Part shown: positions 16,402 to 23,785 of the stretch, one piece after another | Numbering within the stretch: position 1 is the first letter of the stretch | Layout of the letters: each line of letters begins with the position of its first letter | Source: Mycobacterium sp. E787 | GTDB taxonomy: Bacteria; Actinomycetota; Actinomycetes; Mycobacteriales; Mycobacteriaceae | Reading direction: 5' to 3' | NCBI RefSeq assembly: GCF_001668725.1 | Contig: NZ_LZKL01000064.1 | Span: 295,649 to 359,648 of the forward strand | DNA: 64,000 nucleotides | Made by a program: the position numbers and the translations under genes | Notes under the pieces: generated by a model | Told to the model about the DNA's origin: nothing | Seen by the model: the letters and a program-made list of their open reading frames with translations, nothing else | The model's database searches: none

Positions 16402-17199
16402 TCAGGTGAAGTCCGAACCACCGTCGACGTTGATGTTGGCGCCGGTCATGTAGGAGTTGCGCCGCGACGCGAGAAACGCGGCGACCGGGCCGATTTCTTC
16501 CGGCAGGCCGGCCCGCGGCATCTGCGCGGGATGGCCGAAATGCTCGGCGATGGCGTCCATCAGGGCGTAGGGGTCGGTGCCGTCGACGCCGACGGACGTC
16601 GCCCAGCCGACGAGTGACTCGGACGCGATACTGCCGGGAGAGACCACGTTGACCAGGATCTCGTCCTTCGCCAGCAGCAAGGAGAGGTTTTTCGAGACGC
16701 TGGTCAGCATCGACTTGGCGGCCGTGTAGGCGGGCAGCAGTACGCTTTGCCGCTGGGTCGAGTGCGCCGAGAAGTTGACGATCCGGGCCCATTGCGCCTT
16801 GCGCAGCAGGGGAAGTGCGGAACGGACGCAACGCACCATGCCCATGACCCCGTCCTCGACGGCCCGGTGCCACTCGTCGTCGGTCAGGTCCTCGAAGCGG
16901 CCCGCTGCGCCCGGGCCGACCGTATTGATGAGCACGTTGAGTTCGCCGTCCCAGCGCCCGGCGAGATCGGCGAACACCTTGTCGACCGCGGCGGCATCGC
17001 CGATATCGGCCGCGAGCCCGAGCGCTTCCGGGCTGCCGCGTCGCGTCAAATCGTCCACCGCGGAATCGAGCGCGTCGCGGCTGCGCCCGACCACCGCCAC
17101 CCGGGCTCCTTCATCGGCGAGGCAGCGGGCCGTTGCCAGGCCCATCCCGCGGCTACCACCGACCACGACGGCCGTGGCATTCGCCAGCCCTAGATCCAT
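16402..17199 (-). CDS. Short-chain dehydrogenase/reductase
   Basis: A classical SDR of 265 residues. The cofactor loop is GGSRGMG (residues about 14-20), the NNAG position reads NTVGPG, and the catalytic triad is Ser in NFSAHS with Tyr and Lys in YTAAK. The C-terminal GGSDFT ending is common in FabG-like SDRs. ATG 17199 is the only start that keeps the Rossmann strand intact. It diverges from the TetR gene at 17354 across a 154-bp gap holding palindrome 2 and a second inverted repeat. It likely oxidises an alcohol or hydroxyacyl intermediate of the cluster's pathway. Confidence 0.9.
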   Translation of the reverse strand: MDLGLANATAVVVGGSRGMGLATARCLADEGARVAVVGRSRDALDSAVDDLTRRGSPEALGLAADIGDAAAVDKVFADLAGRWDGELNVLINTVGPGAAGRFEDLTDDEWHRAVEDGVMGMVRCVRSALPLLRKAQWARIVNFSAHSTQRQSVLLPAYTAAKSMLTSVSKNLSLLLAKDEILVNVVSPGSIASESLVGWATSVGVDGTDPYALMDAIAEHFGHPAQMPRAGLPEEIGPVAAFLASRRNSYMTGANINVDGGSDFT

Positions 17200-17224
17200 G
17201 TGTCCAGCCGTTTTACCAAAAAGC

Positions 17225-17245
17225 CTACGATAGGTATTACAGTAG
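17225..17245. promoter_or_regulatory. Operator-like palindrome 2 (SDR / TetR divergent region)
   Basis: Arms CTACGATAG and TTACAGTAG around GTA. The right arm is identical to that of the perfect site at 2136. It lies 25 bp upstream of the SDR start and 108 bp upstream of the TetR start, as expected for an autoregulated TetR gene controlling its neighbour. Confidence 0.65.
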
Positions 17246-17297
17246 CAGACGGAAAACGCGTCGACACGCCTGCGTATGCGCAGGTCAGAGAGGAACT

Positions 17298-17321
17298 ACC
17301 GGTAGATTTCACTATACCGGT
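17298..17321. promoter_or_regulatory. Inverted repeat upstream of the TetR gene
   Basis: ACCGGTA at 17298-17304 and TACCGGT at 17315-17321 are exact reverse complements, 10 bp apart. The half-site resembles the CTACCGATA half of palindrome 3, but spacing and symmetry differ from the 9-3-9 sites. It ends 32 bp before the preferred TetR start and could be an additional autoregulatory site. Confidence 0.45.
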
Positions 17322-17353
17322 GGCAAGGTCAGATCCTGATGGAGGTGCCCGTA

Positions 17354-18139
17354 GTGGCAAAGCAGGCAACCGCTGATAAGCGTCAACGACGCGAACGCGG
17401 GTCCATCAACCCCGACGACATCATCAGCGGTGCATTCGAACTCGCGGAGCAGGTGTCGATCGACAACCTGAGCATGCCGCTGCTCGGCAAACACCTCGGC
17501 GTGGGCGTCACCAGCATCTACTGGTACTTCCGCAAGAAGGACGATCTGCTCAACGCGATGACCGACCGCGCCCTGGGCAAGTACGTTTTCGCCACCCCCT
17601 ATGTCGAGGCCAGCGATTGGCGCGAGACGCTGCGCAACCACGCCCGCCTGATGCGTAAAACATTCATGGGCAACCCGATTCTGTGCGACCTGATTCTGAT
17701 TCGCGCCGCCCTGAGCCCGAAGGCGGCGCGGGTGGGCGCTCAGGAGATGGAGCGCGCGATCGCCAACCTCGTGGAGGCCGGCCTGTCGCCCGAGGACGCC
17801 TTCGACACCTATTCCGCGGTCTCGCTACATGTCCGCGGTTCGGTGGTGCTGCAACGGCTCTACGACAAGAACCAGACGCCGGACAGCGGACCGCGCGCCA
17901 TCGAGGACGCGGTGGCCATCGATCCGGCCACTACCCCGCTGATCGCCCAGGTGACCGGCCAGGGACACCGCATCGGGGCTCCCGACGAAGCGAATTTCGA
18001 GTTCGGGCTGGACTGCATCCTCGACCACGCCGGCAGCCTGATCGAAAAGGGCGCCAAGGGCGCGGCGTCCCGGCCACGCAAGGCGGCCAAGTCGACGGCC
18101 CAGCGCGGCGGACGGAGCAAGGCCGCAGCCGCGCGTTAG
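17354..18139 (+). CDS. TetR-family transcriptional regulator
   Basis: DNA-binding repressor of the TetR family, 261 residues from GTG 17354. The N-terminal helix-turn-helix covers about residues 17-60 (ISGAFELAEQVSIDNLSM, then HLGVGVTSIYWYFRKKDDLL). A larger ligand-binding domain follows, with HARLMRKTFMGNPILCDLIL and AGLSPEDAFDTYSAVSLHVRG. The last 25 residues are Lys/Arg/Ala-rich and look unstructured. GTG 17354 is preferred over ATG 17339 because GGAGG at 17341-17345 is spaced 8 bp before it. It is the only regulator in the 1-27 kb cluster and sits beside palindrome 2, so it is the best candidate to bind the four related palindromes. The ligand is probably an acyl-CoA or pathway substrate; both points are inferred. 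Confidence 0.9.
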   Translation: MAKQATADKRQRRERGSINPDDIISGAFELAEQVSIDNLSMPLLGKHLGVGVTSIYWYFRKKDDLLNAMTDRALGKYVFATPYVEASDWRETLRNHARLMRKTFMGNPILCDLILIRAALSPKAARVGAQEMERAIANLVEAGLSPEDAFDTYSAVSLHVRGSVVLQRLYDKNQTPDSGPRAIEDAVAIDPATTPLIAQVTGQGHRIGAPDEANFEFGLDCILDHAGSLIEKGAKGAASRPRKAAKSTAQRGGRSKAAAAR

Positions 18140-18160
18140 GACCGACCTCGCCGCTGCGCA

Positions 18161-18190
18161 CCGCCGAACGTGAACTCACGGCGGCTTTTT
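18161..18190 (+). terminator. Intrinsic terminator after the TetR gene
   Basis: CCGCCG with GTGA on the left pairs with TCACGGCGG on the right, leaving an AAC bulge, and is followed by C and five T residues at 18186-18190. It lies 22 bp after the TetR stop and before the convergent crotonase gene. Confidence 0.6.
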
Positions 18191-18234
18191 GGCCGATTTT
18201 TCGCCCTAACTGCACGCTCGGCGTGAACGCCTGG

Positions 18235-19119
18235 TTATGCCTCCGGCTCCGGTACGTGGAAGTGCTCGTCGCGCAGCCGGAACGCCTCCTTGGCGCCGTG
18301 CTGTGCGCGGGTTTTGACGAAATTGAACTCGCCGGGAGCGAATTGCAGGTTGGTCCCGAAGGCATGGAACAGATAGCTCGCGACTTCCTCGCCGTTGTAC
18401 ACCTGCGTCTGCTCGACGAGGCGAAACGCTTCCTTGGCGATGACGACCCCGTCGGCGGGCATCTTCGCCGCCTTCTCCGCCCAATACCGCGCCCGCGCCG
18501 TCACCGAGCCGGAATCGCATGTCTCGGTGAAGATTCCGAGGTGCCCGATCTCGCCGGCCTGGATGATGTCACCCGTCAGCAGCAGACGCCGGGCCAGCAC
18601 CGGGCCCAGCCGGTGGAAGAACATATGCAGGCTGCCCAGCGCCGGGCCGAGGAAGCGCGTCGCCGGCATGCCGATTTCGGTGTCACGCGCGATGACCGAG
18701 ATGTCCATCATCAGCGCCATCTCGAACCCACCGCCCAGCGCGTAGCCGGCGATCTCGCCCACGGTCACCTTCGGGAAGCCCATGAGGTTGTGGTAGAAGC
18801 CAAAAGACTTGCGGTCCACGGTGAGCCGGCGGCGCTGACTGGGGCGGCGGGTGGCCTGGTCGTCGCTGCCGGGACCGTACCAGCCATACGCGTTGTTCAT
18901 GTCGGCCCCGGTGGAAAAGACGCCCTCGGCGCCGCGCAACAGCACCACCGTCAGGTCGTCGTCGTCGGCCACGCGATCCAGGCAGCGGGCGATGGCCTCG
19001 CGCATCGTGGCGTCGTAAGAATTGCGCCGCTTCGGGTTGTTCAGGGTGATGGTCGCGATGCGCCGATCGGGTTCGACCTCGAAGAGCACCCGTTCGTCGG
19101 AAACGTTGGAGGAGCTCAC
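18235..19119 (-). CDS. Enoyl-CoA hydratase/isomerase (crotonase fold)
   Basis: A 294-residue crotonase-fold protein. The segment FSTGADMNNAYGWYGPGSDD and the oxyanion loop AGYALGGGFEMALMMD are clear. The active-site helix reads IGMPATRFLGPALGSLHMFF, without the two glutamates of a classical hydratase, so isomerase, hydrolase or C-C lyase chemistry is possible. The GTG start at 19119 follows AAAGGA. It overlaps the stop of the upstream hotdog gene by 4 bp (GTGA), giving a two-gene leftward operon behind palindrome 4. It is convergent with the TetR gene. Confidence 0.87.
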   Translation of the reverse strand: MSSSNVSDERVLFEVEPDRRIATITLNNPKRRNSYDATMREAIARCLDRVADDDDLTVVLLRGAEGVFSTGADMNNAYGWYGPGSDDQATRRPSQRRRLTVDRKSFGFYHNLMGFPKVTVGEIAGYALGGGFEMALMMDISVIARDTEIGMPATRFLGPALGSLHMFFHRLGPVLARRLLLTGDIIQAGEIGHLGIFTETCDSGSVTARARYWAEKAAKMPADGVVIAKEAFRLVEQTQVYNGEEVASYLFHAFGTNLQFAPGEFNFVKTRAQHGAKEAFRLRDEHFHVPEPEA

Positions 19120-19796
19120 CTGTCGGATTCCTTTCGCCGCCTGCCGAATTTGAATCCGGTCAGCTGCTCGGGCGGTGACGCCAAGGTGGTGACCTCGCCC
19201 GTACAGAGCACCTCTTCGCCGAGCAGCAGCCGCGCCGTCGACGTGATGCCCCGCTCGACTGGAGACCGATCGATGTCGAAACGCAGTTCGGTGAGCACCG
19301 GCGTCGGCCGGCGGAAGTTGACCAGCAGCGAGCGCGTCTTGCCGGAAAGACCGGTGACACAATTGTGGTGCTGGATCACGCAGTCGAAGAAGACGCCGAG
19401 GAAACCGCCGTGCACCAACCCCGGTGGCCCCTCGTAGACCAGTGGGAAGCACACCAGCCCGGTGGCTTTCTCGGCGTCGACCTGATCGAACCGGTATTCG
19501 GGAAAGCACGGGTTGTAGGCGCCGATGTCGGTGGCGTGGTTCAGATATACCCGCCGGGGATCGTCGGGGATCTCGCCGATCCGCGGCGCCGGGTCCGCCG
19601 CGGCCGCGGGGGCCAGCTCGCCCTCCCACTCGGCGAACCTCGCGAGCATGGCATCCACGGTCGGATGCGGGTGCTCGAGGGACAGCAGCAGCGAGCTGAG
19701 TCGACGCATCGCGCCGGCGGCCACCACCGTCTGGGCAAGCGGCGCTTCGCCGAATTTCGCGTCACCGACCATGCTGCCCGCTTTCACCGGGCTCAC
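19116..19796 (-). CDS. Hotdog-fold protein, probable acyl-CoA thioesterase (PaaI-like)
   Basis: A 226-residue protein whose C-terminal half carries the hotdog signature: PLVYEGPPGLVHGGFLGVFFDC, read here as GLVHGGFLGVFFD, then VNFRRPTPVLTELRF and GEVTTLA. The first 90 residues are helical and unlike known domains. PaaI-type thioesterases hydrolyse acyl-CoA esters, and the HGG motif is the usual active-site helix start. ATG 19796 is used, though an in-frame ATG at 19772 is possible. It is co-transcribed with the overlapping crotonase gene, so it may release CoA from a stalled or end product. Assignment to the fold is firm, to activity moderate. Confidence 0.78.
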   Translation of the reverse strand: MSPVKAGSMVGDAKFGEAPLAQTVVAAGAMRRLSSLLLSLEHPHPTVDAMLARFAEWEGELAPAAAADPAPRIGEIPDDPRRVYLNHATDIGAYNPCFPEYRFDQVDAEKATGLVCFPLVYEGPPGLVHGGFLGVFFDCVIQHHNCVTGLSGKTRSLLVNFRRPTPVLTELRFDIDRSPVERGITSTARLLLGEEVLCTGEVTTLASPPEQLTGFKFGRRRKESDR

Positions 19797-19855
19797 CCGG
19801 TTGTTCCGTCGTTAGCGTTTCCTTGCTAACTTATACCTCGTATCAATCGTATTGC

Positions 19856-19876
19856 CTACTGTATGGGTAACCGTAT
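19856..19876. promoter_or_regulatory. Operator-like palindrome 4 (hotdog / crotonase-ligase divergent promoter)
   Basis: Arms CTACTGTAT and TAACCGTAT around GGG. The left arm differs from the perfect site at 2136 by one base; the right arm matches at six of nine. It lies 24 bp before the GTG of the rightward six-gene operon and 59 bp before the leftward hotdog gene, so one bound repressor could block both. Confidence 0.6.
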
Positions 19877-19900
19877 CGGCGGGGAAAGGCCGGGTACACG

Positions 19901-20722
19901 GTGGATCACGAGGCCGATACGGCCGGCGCCGACGGTTCGGTGACGGCGTGCCGCGAGGGCGCGGTCTTGCGGGTCACCCTCGACCGTCCCGCCCGGCGTA
20001 ACGCGTTGACCCACTTGATGATCGAGGCTTTGGTCGACGCGCTGACGAATGCCGCCGCCGACGACTCGCTGCGCGCGATTCACATCGGTGGCGCCGGGGA
20101 CGACTTCTGCGCCGGCGCCGACTGGGTGGCCGCCAACGATCCCCGCGGTCAGCGCCCGCGCGCCGGCGATCTGGTGCGCCGGATCCCGCACGCCGCCCAC
20201 CGCGTGATCGAACTCGTCGCGAGCATCCAGCTGCCGGTGGTCTGCAGCGTGCGGGGCTGGGCGGTGGGCTTCGGCTGCAACCTCGCGCTGGCCGCCGACT
20301 TCGCCGTCGCCGCCGACGACGCGGTGTTCTGGGAACCGTTCGTGGAACGCGGCTTCAGCCCCGATTCGGGGTCCACGTGGCTGCTGCCCCGACTGGTCGG
20401 TGTGGCGCGGGCCAGGCGGATGCTGCTGCTCGGCGAGAAGGTCGGCGCGGCCGATGCGGCGGACTGGGGCCTGATCCACCAAGCGGTGAGCGGGGCCGAA
20501 CTCGACGCTGCGGCCGACACGCTGCTGGAGCGCCTGGCCGGCGGGCCGACCGCCGCGATCGGGCTGGCCAAGCAGGCGCTGAGCTTCGGCCAGCACGCGA
20601 CACTGGCCCAATCCATGACGCAGGAGCTGTTCAATCTGGAACTGTCCTGCCGGACAAGCGATTTCAAAGAGGGACTGCAAGCCTTTCAGCAACGACGTGC
20701 ACCGAAGTTCGAGGGCCGATGA
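19901..20722 (+). CDS. Enoyl-CoA hydratase/isomerase (crotonase fold)
   Basis: A 273-residue crotonase-fold enzyme with the oxyanion segments FCAGADWVAAND and VRGWAVGFGCNLALAADF. The catalytic region FWEPFVERGFSPDSGSTWLLPRL has Asp at the position used by 2-enoyl-CoA isomerases such as PaaG rather than the first hydratase Glu. The GTG start at 19901 has GGGGAAAGG upstream. It is the first gene of a tightly overlapping rightward operon of three crotonases and three ligases that ends at 26838, and it lies immediately after palindrome 4. Confidence 0.88.
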   Translation: MDHEADTAGADGSVTACREGAVLRVTLDRPARRNALTHLMIEALVDALTNAAADDSLRAIHIGGAGDDFCAGADWVAANDPRGQRPRAGDLVRRIPHAAHRVIELVASIQLPVVCSVRGWAVGFGCNLALAADFAVAADDAVFWEPFVERGFSPDSGSTWLLPRLVGVARARRMLLLGEKVGAADAADWGLIHQAVSGAELDAAADTLLERLAGGPTAAIGLAKQALSFGQHATLAQSMTQELFNLELSCRTSDFKEGLQAFQQRRAPKFEGR

Positions 20723-21531
20723 ACATGCCGACGTTCGACACCATCACGTACGAGGTCGATGGGCATACCGCCACCCTCACACTGAACCGCCCGGAGGCCC
20801 TCAACGCGCTCAGCCCGCACATGATCACCGAACTGCGCGCCGCCTACGACGAGGCCGAGAACGACGACAACGTGTGGCTGCTCATCGTCACCGGCACCGG
20901 CCGCGCGTTCTGCACGGGCGCCGACGTCAAAGAGATCCCCGAAGACGGCAAGGTGATCTACGAGCGGCCGTACCTCTCGACGTATGACCAGTGGGAGGCC
21001 CCACAGGAGGGCACTCCCCCGTTTCGCACCATGGCCAAACCCGTGCTGACCGCCGTCAACGGTCTGTGCTGCGGCGCCGGCATGGATTGGGTCACCACGA
21101 CGGATATCGTCATCGCATCCGAGCAGGCGACCTTTTTCGATCCGCACGTCAGCATCGGGCTGGTGGCCGGTCGCGAACTGGTGCGGATATCCAGGGTGTT
21201 GCCCCGCTCGATCGCCCTGCGGATGGCCCTGATGGGCAGGCACGAGCGGATGAGCGCGCAACGCGCCTACGATCTCGGGCTGATCAGCGAAATCGTCGAG
21301 CACGACCGACTGCTGGAGCGGGCCCGCGAGATCGCCGACATCGTCAATTCCAATGCGCCGCTGGCGGTCCGGGGCACCAGGCTGGCCATTCTCAAGGGCC
21401 TGAACGTGCCGCTGCACGAGGCGGAGATACTCGCCGAAACCTTCCGCGAACGCGTGCTGCGGACGGAGGACGCCCAGGAAGGCCCCAGGGCCTTTGTCGA
21501 GAAACGTCAACCCAATTGGAAATGCCGGTGA
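20719..21531 (+). CDS. Enoyl-CoA hydratase/isomerase (crotonase fold)
   Basis: A 270-residue crotonase-fold enzyme. Features are LNRPEALNALS, FCTGADVKEIPEDGK, the oxyanion loop VNGLCCGAGMDWV and the segment FFDPHVSIGLVAGREL. The start ATG 20719 overlaps the preceding stop (ATGA), which fixes it against the longer open frame. It is clearly related to the following gene (compare FFDPHVSIGLVAGREL with FFDSHVSAGLVCALEP), so the two probably arose by tandem duplication. The DPHVSxGL wording lacks the usual hydratase Glu pair. Its exact reaction is not deducible. Confidence 0.88.
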   Translation: MNMPTFDTITYEVDGHTATLTLNRPEALNALSPHMITELRAAYDEAENDDNVWLLIVTGTGRAFCTGADVKEIPEDGKVIYERPYLSTYDQWEAPQEGTPPFRTMAKPVLTAVNGLCCGAGMDWVTTTDIVIASEQATFFDPHVSIGLVAGRELVRISRVLPRSIALRMALMGRHERMSAQRAYDLGLISEIVEHDRLLERAREIADIVNSNAPLAVRGTRLAILKGLNVPLHEAEILAETFRERVLRTEDAQEGPRAFVEKRQPNWKCR

Positions 21532-22322
21532 CGGCACCGCGGTTCGAAACCATCCTGCTCGACGTCGACGCGGGCGACCACGTCGCCACCATCACGCTCA
21601 ATCGGCCCGAGCAGCTCAACGCGTTCAACCGCACCATGTGCGAGGAGATGGCCCGCGCCTGGCGCACCGTCAAACTCGACGAGTCGGTGCACGCGGTGGT
21701 GCTGAGGGCTGCCGGCGACCGGGCGTTCAGCGCCGGACTCGACATCAAGACGCCGTACGGCCAACCCGACAACGTCTGGAATCACGAGGATCCGGGCGAG
21801 GCGCTCAGCCCCAAGTGGCAGAAGATGTGGAAGCCCGTGGTGTGCGCCGTCCAGGGCATGTGCACCGCGGGGGCCTTCTACTTCATCAACGAATCGGACG
21901 TGGTCATCTGCTCCGAGGGCGCAACGTTTTTCGACTCCCACGTCTCGGCCGGCCTGGTGTGCGCGCTGGAACCCATCGGCCTGATGCGGCGCATCGGCCT
22001 GGGCGAGACGTTGCGGATCGCGTTGATGGGCAACGACGAGCGGGTGGGCGCCGACACCGCGCTGCGCATCGGGTTGGTGACGGAGGTGGTCCCCGCCGAC
22101 CAGCTGTGGCACCGCGCCCACCAGATCGCCGCGACGATCGCCGCCAAGCCGCCGTCGGCCACCCAGGGCACCGTGAAGGCGATCTGGGAATCGCTGGACA
22201 AGCCCTACCGCGCCGCCATGGAACAGGGGCTCATCTACACGCGGCTGGGCAACCCGCTTGGCACCGCCGAACTGGCCGCAAGGCACGGCGAGGCCGGCGC
22301 GCGCGAGCCGAAGATCCGCTGA
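21522..22322 (+). CDS. Enoyl-CoA hydratase/isomerase (crotonase fold)
   Basis: A 266-residue crotonase-fold enzyme. It shows LNRPEQLNAFNRTMCEEM, FSAGLDIKTPYGQPDN, VQGMCTAGAFYFINESDVV and FFDSHVSAGLVCALEPIGLM. ATG 21522 overlaps the upstream gene by 10 bp; GTG 21528, whose last two bases begin the upstream TGA, is an equally reasonable start. It is a tandem paralogue of the previous gene and third in the rightward operon. The loop after GLDIKT is longer than in ordinary hydratases, which suggests a bulky substrate. Confidence 0.87.
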   Translation: MPVTAPRFETILLDVDAGDHVATITLNRPEQLNAFNRTMCEEMARAWRTVKLDESVHAVVLRAAGDRAFSAGLDIKTPYGQPDNVWNHEDPGEALSPKWQKMWKPVVCAVQGMCTAGAFYFINESDVVICSEGATFFDSHVSAGLVCALEPIGLMRRIGLGETLRIALMGNDERVGADTALRIGLVTEVVPADQLWHRAHQIAATIAAKPPSATQGTVKAIWESLDKPYRAAMEQGLIYTRLGNPLGTAELAARHGEAGAREPKIR

Positions 22323-23785
22323 TGCATCCGCTGAGTCGGCGCATCGCCGACGTGCTCGATCTGCGTCCCGACGCGCACGCGATCGAGTATGAGGGCCAAT
22401 GGTTCTCGTGGCGGCGGGTGGGCGACGCGGCGCGCAGCATCGCGCCCCTCGCCGGTGCAAGCGCGGGCGTCGGGATGCTGCTGCGCAACCGGCCCGGCCA
22501 GGTGGCGGCCTTCCTCGGGGTGCTGCTGGGCGGCGGGACGGTCGTGGCGATCAACCCCGCCCGCGGCGACGAGCGCACCCGCGCCGACATCGCCGCCCTG
22601 CGGCTGCCGCTGATCATCGGCGAGGCCGACGATCTGGCAGCGCTGGTTCCACCGGGAACCGCGACGCTGGCGATTTCGGCTGCTCTGGAAAACGCCTCGG
22701 CCCGCCCTGCCGAAGCACCCAGCGCGGAGCACGGCGTGGCGGTGCGCATGCTGACCAGCGGAACGACCGGACCGCCCAAACGGATCGACCTCAGCTACGA
22801 CATGCTGGCGCGCAGCGTGATGGGCGCCGACCCCGTCGCCACGCCGGCGCCGACAGAGCCGCGCCGCGGCGTCGCGATCGTCAACTCGCCGCTGGTGCAC
22901 ATCGGCGGCGTCTTCCGCGTCCTACAGTGCGTCGCCGAGGCCAGACCCTTTGTGCTGCTGGAACGATTCGAGCTCGAGGCCTGGGCCGAGGCGGTGCGCC
23001 GGCACCGGCCCCGCACCGTGTCGCTCGTGCCGGCCGCGCTGCGAACGGTGCTGCACTCCAATCTCACGCGGGCCGACCTGGACAGCATCCGCGCCGTCAC
23101 GTGCGGCACGGCCCCGCTTTCGGCCGACGACGCCGACGCCTTCACCGACAAGTACGGCATCCCGGTGCTGACGTCATATGCCGCAACGGAATTCGGCGGC
23201 GGCGTCGCCGGCTGGACCCTCGCCGACCACCGGCAGTACTGGCACGCCAAGCGCGGCAGCGTGGGCCGGGCCAACCCGGGCGCGCAGCTTCGGGTGGTCG
23301 ACGACGAGGGGGCGACCCTCGCGCCGGACCGGGTCGGTCTGCTGGAGGTCAAGCCGGGGCAACTGGGCCCGGCGGCGGATTGGATGCGGACGACGGATCT
23401 GGCGCGCATCGACGCCGACGGCTTCCTCTGGATCGTCGGGCGGGCCGACCAGGCCATCATCCGCGGCGGGTTCAAGGTGATGCCCGACGAGGTGCGCATC
23501 GCGCTGGAGGGCCACCCCGCGGTAGTGGGCGCAGCCGTCGTCGGGCGGCCCGATCGACGCCTCGGTGAGACCCCGGTCGCGATGGTGCAGCTGCGCGACT
23601 CGGCCGATACCGACGCGTTGCTGGATTATCTGCGGACCCGACTGGCCCGTTACGAAATCCCCACCGAGATCGCGATCGTCGACGCCATCCCGCGGACTCC
23701 TTCGGGCAAGCCCGATCTCGCGGCGGTCAGGCTCTTTTTCGGCGGCTCCTCGGAGGTCACAGCCCGGCGCGACCATGCCGGGTGA
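22322..23785 (+). CDS. Acyl-CoA ligase (class I adenylate-forming)
   Basis: A 487-residue ANL-superfamily enzyme, shorter than typical FadD proteins. The P-loop reads MLTSGTTGPPKRIDLSY with Arg after the usual Lys. SYAATEFGGG is the adenylate motif, TTDLARIDADGFLWIVGRAD the hinge region, and the catalytic lysine sits in TPSGKPDLAAVRLFF. ATG 22322 overlaps the upstream TGA by one base. It is followed by two further ligases with overlapping ends. Three ligases in a row in one operon suggest activation of several acids, or that one has a different role (for example amide or ester formation). Confidence 0.88.
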   Translation: MHPLSRRIADVLDLRPDAHAIEYEGQWFSWRRVGDAARSIAPLAGASAGVGMLLRNRPGQVAAFLGVLLGGGTVVAINPARGDERTRADIAALRLPLIIGEADDLAALVPPGTATLAISAALENASARPAEAPSAEHGVAVRMLTSGTTGPPKRIDLSYDMLARSVMGADPVATPAPTEPRRGVAIVNSPLVHIGGVFRVLQCVAEARPFVLLERFELEAWAEAVRRHRPRTVSLVPAALRTVLHSNLTRADLDSIRAVTCGTAPLSADDADAFTDKYGIPVLTSYAATEFGGGVAGWTLADHRQYWHAKRGSVGRANPGAQLRVVDDEGATLAPDRVGLLEVKPGQLGPAADWMRTTDLARIDADGFLWIVGRADQAIIRGGFKVMPDEVRIALEGHPAVVGAAVVGRPDRRLGETPVAMVQLRDSADTDALLDYLRTRLARYEIPTEIAIVDAIPRTPSGKPDLAAVRLFFGGSSEVTARRDHAG

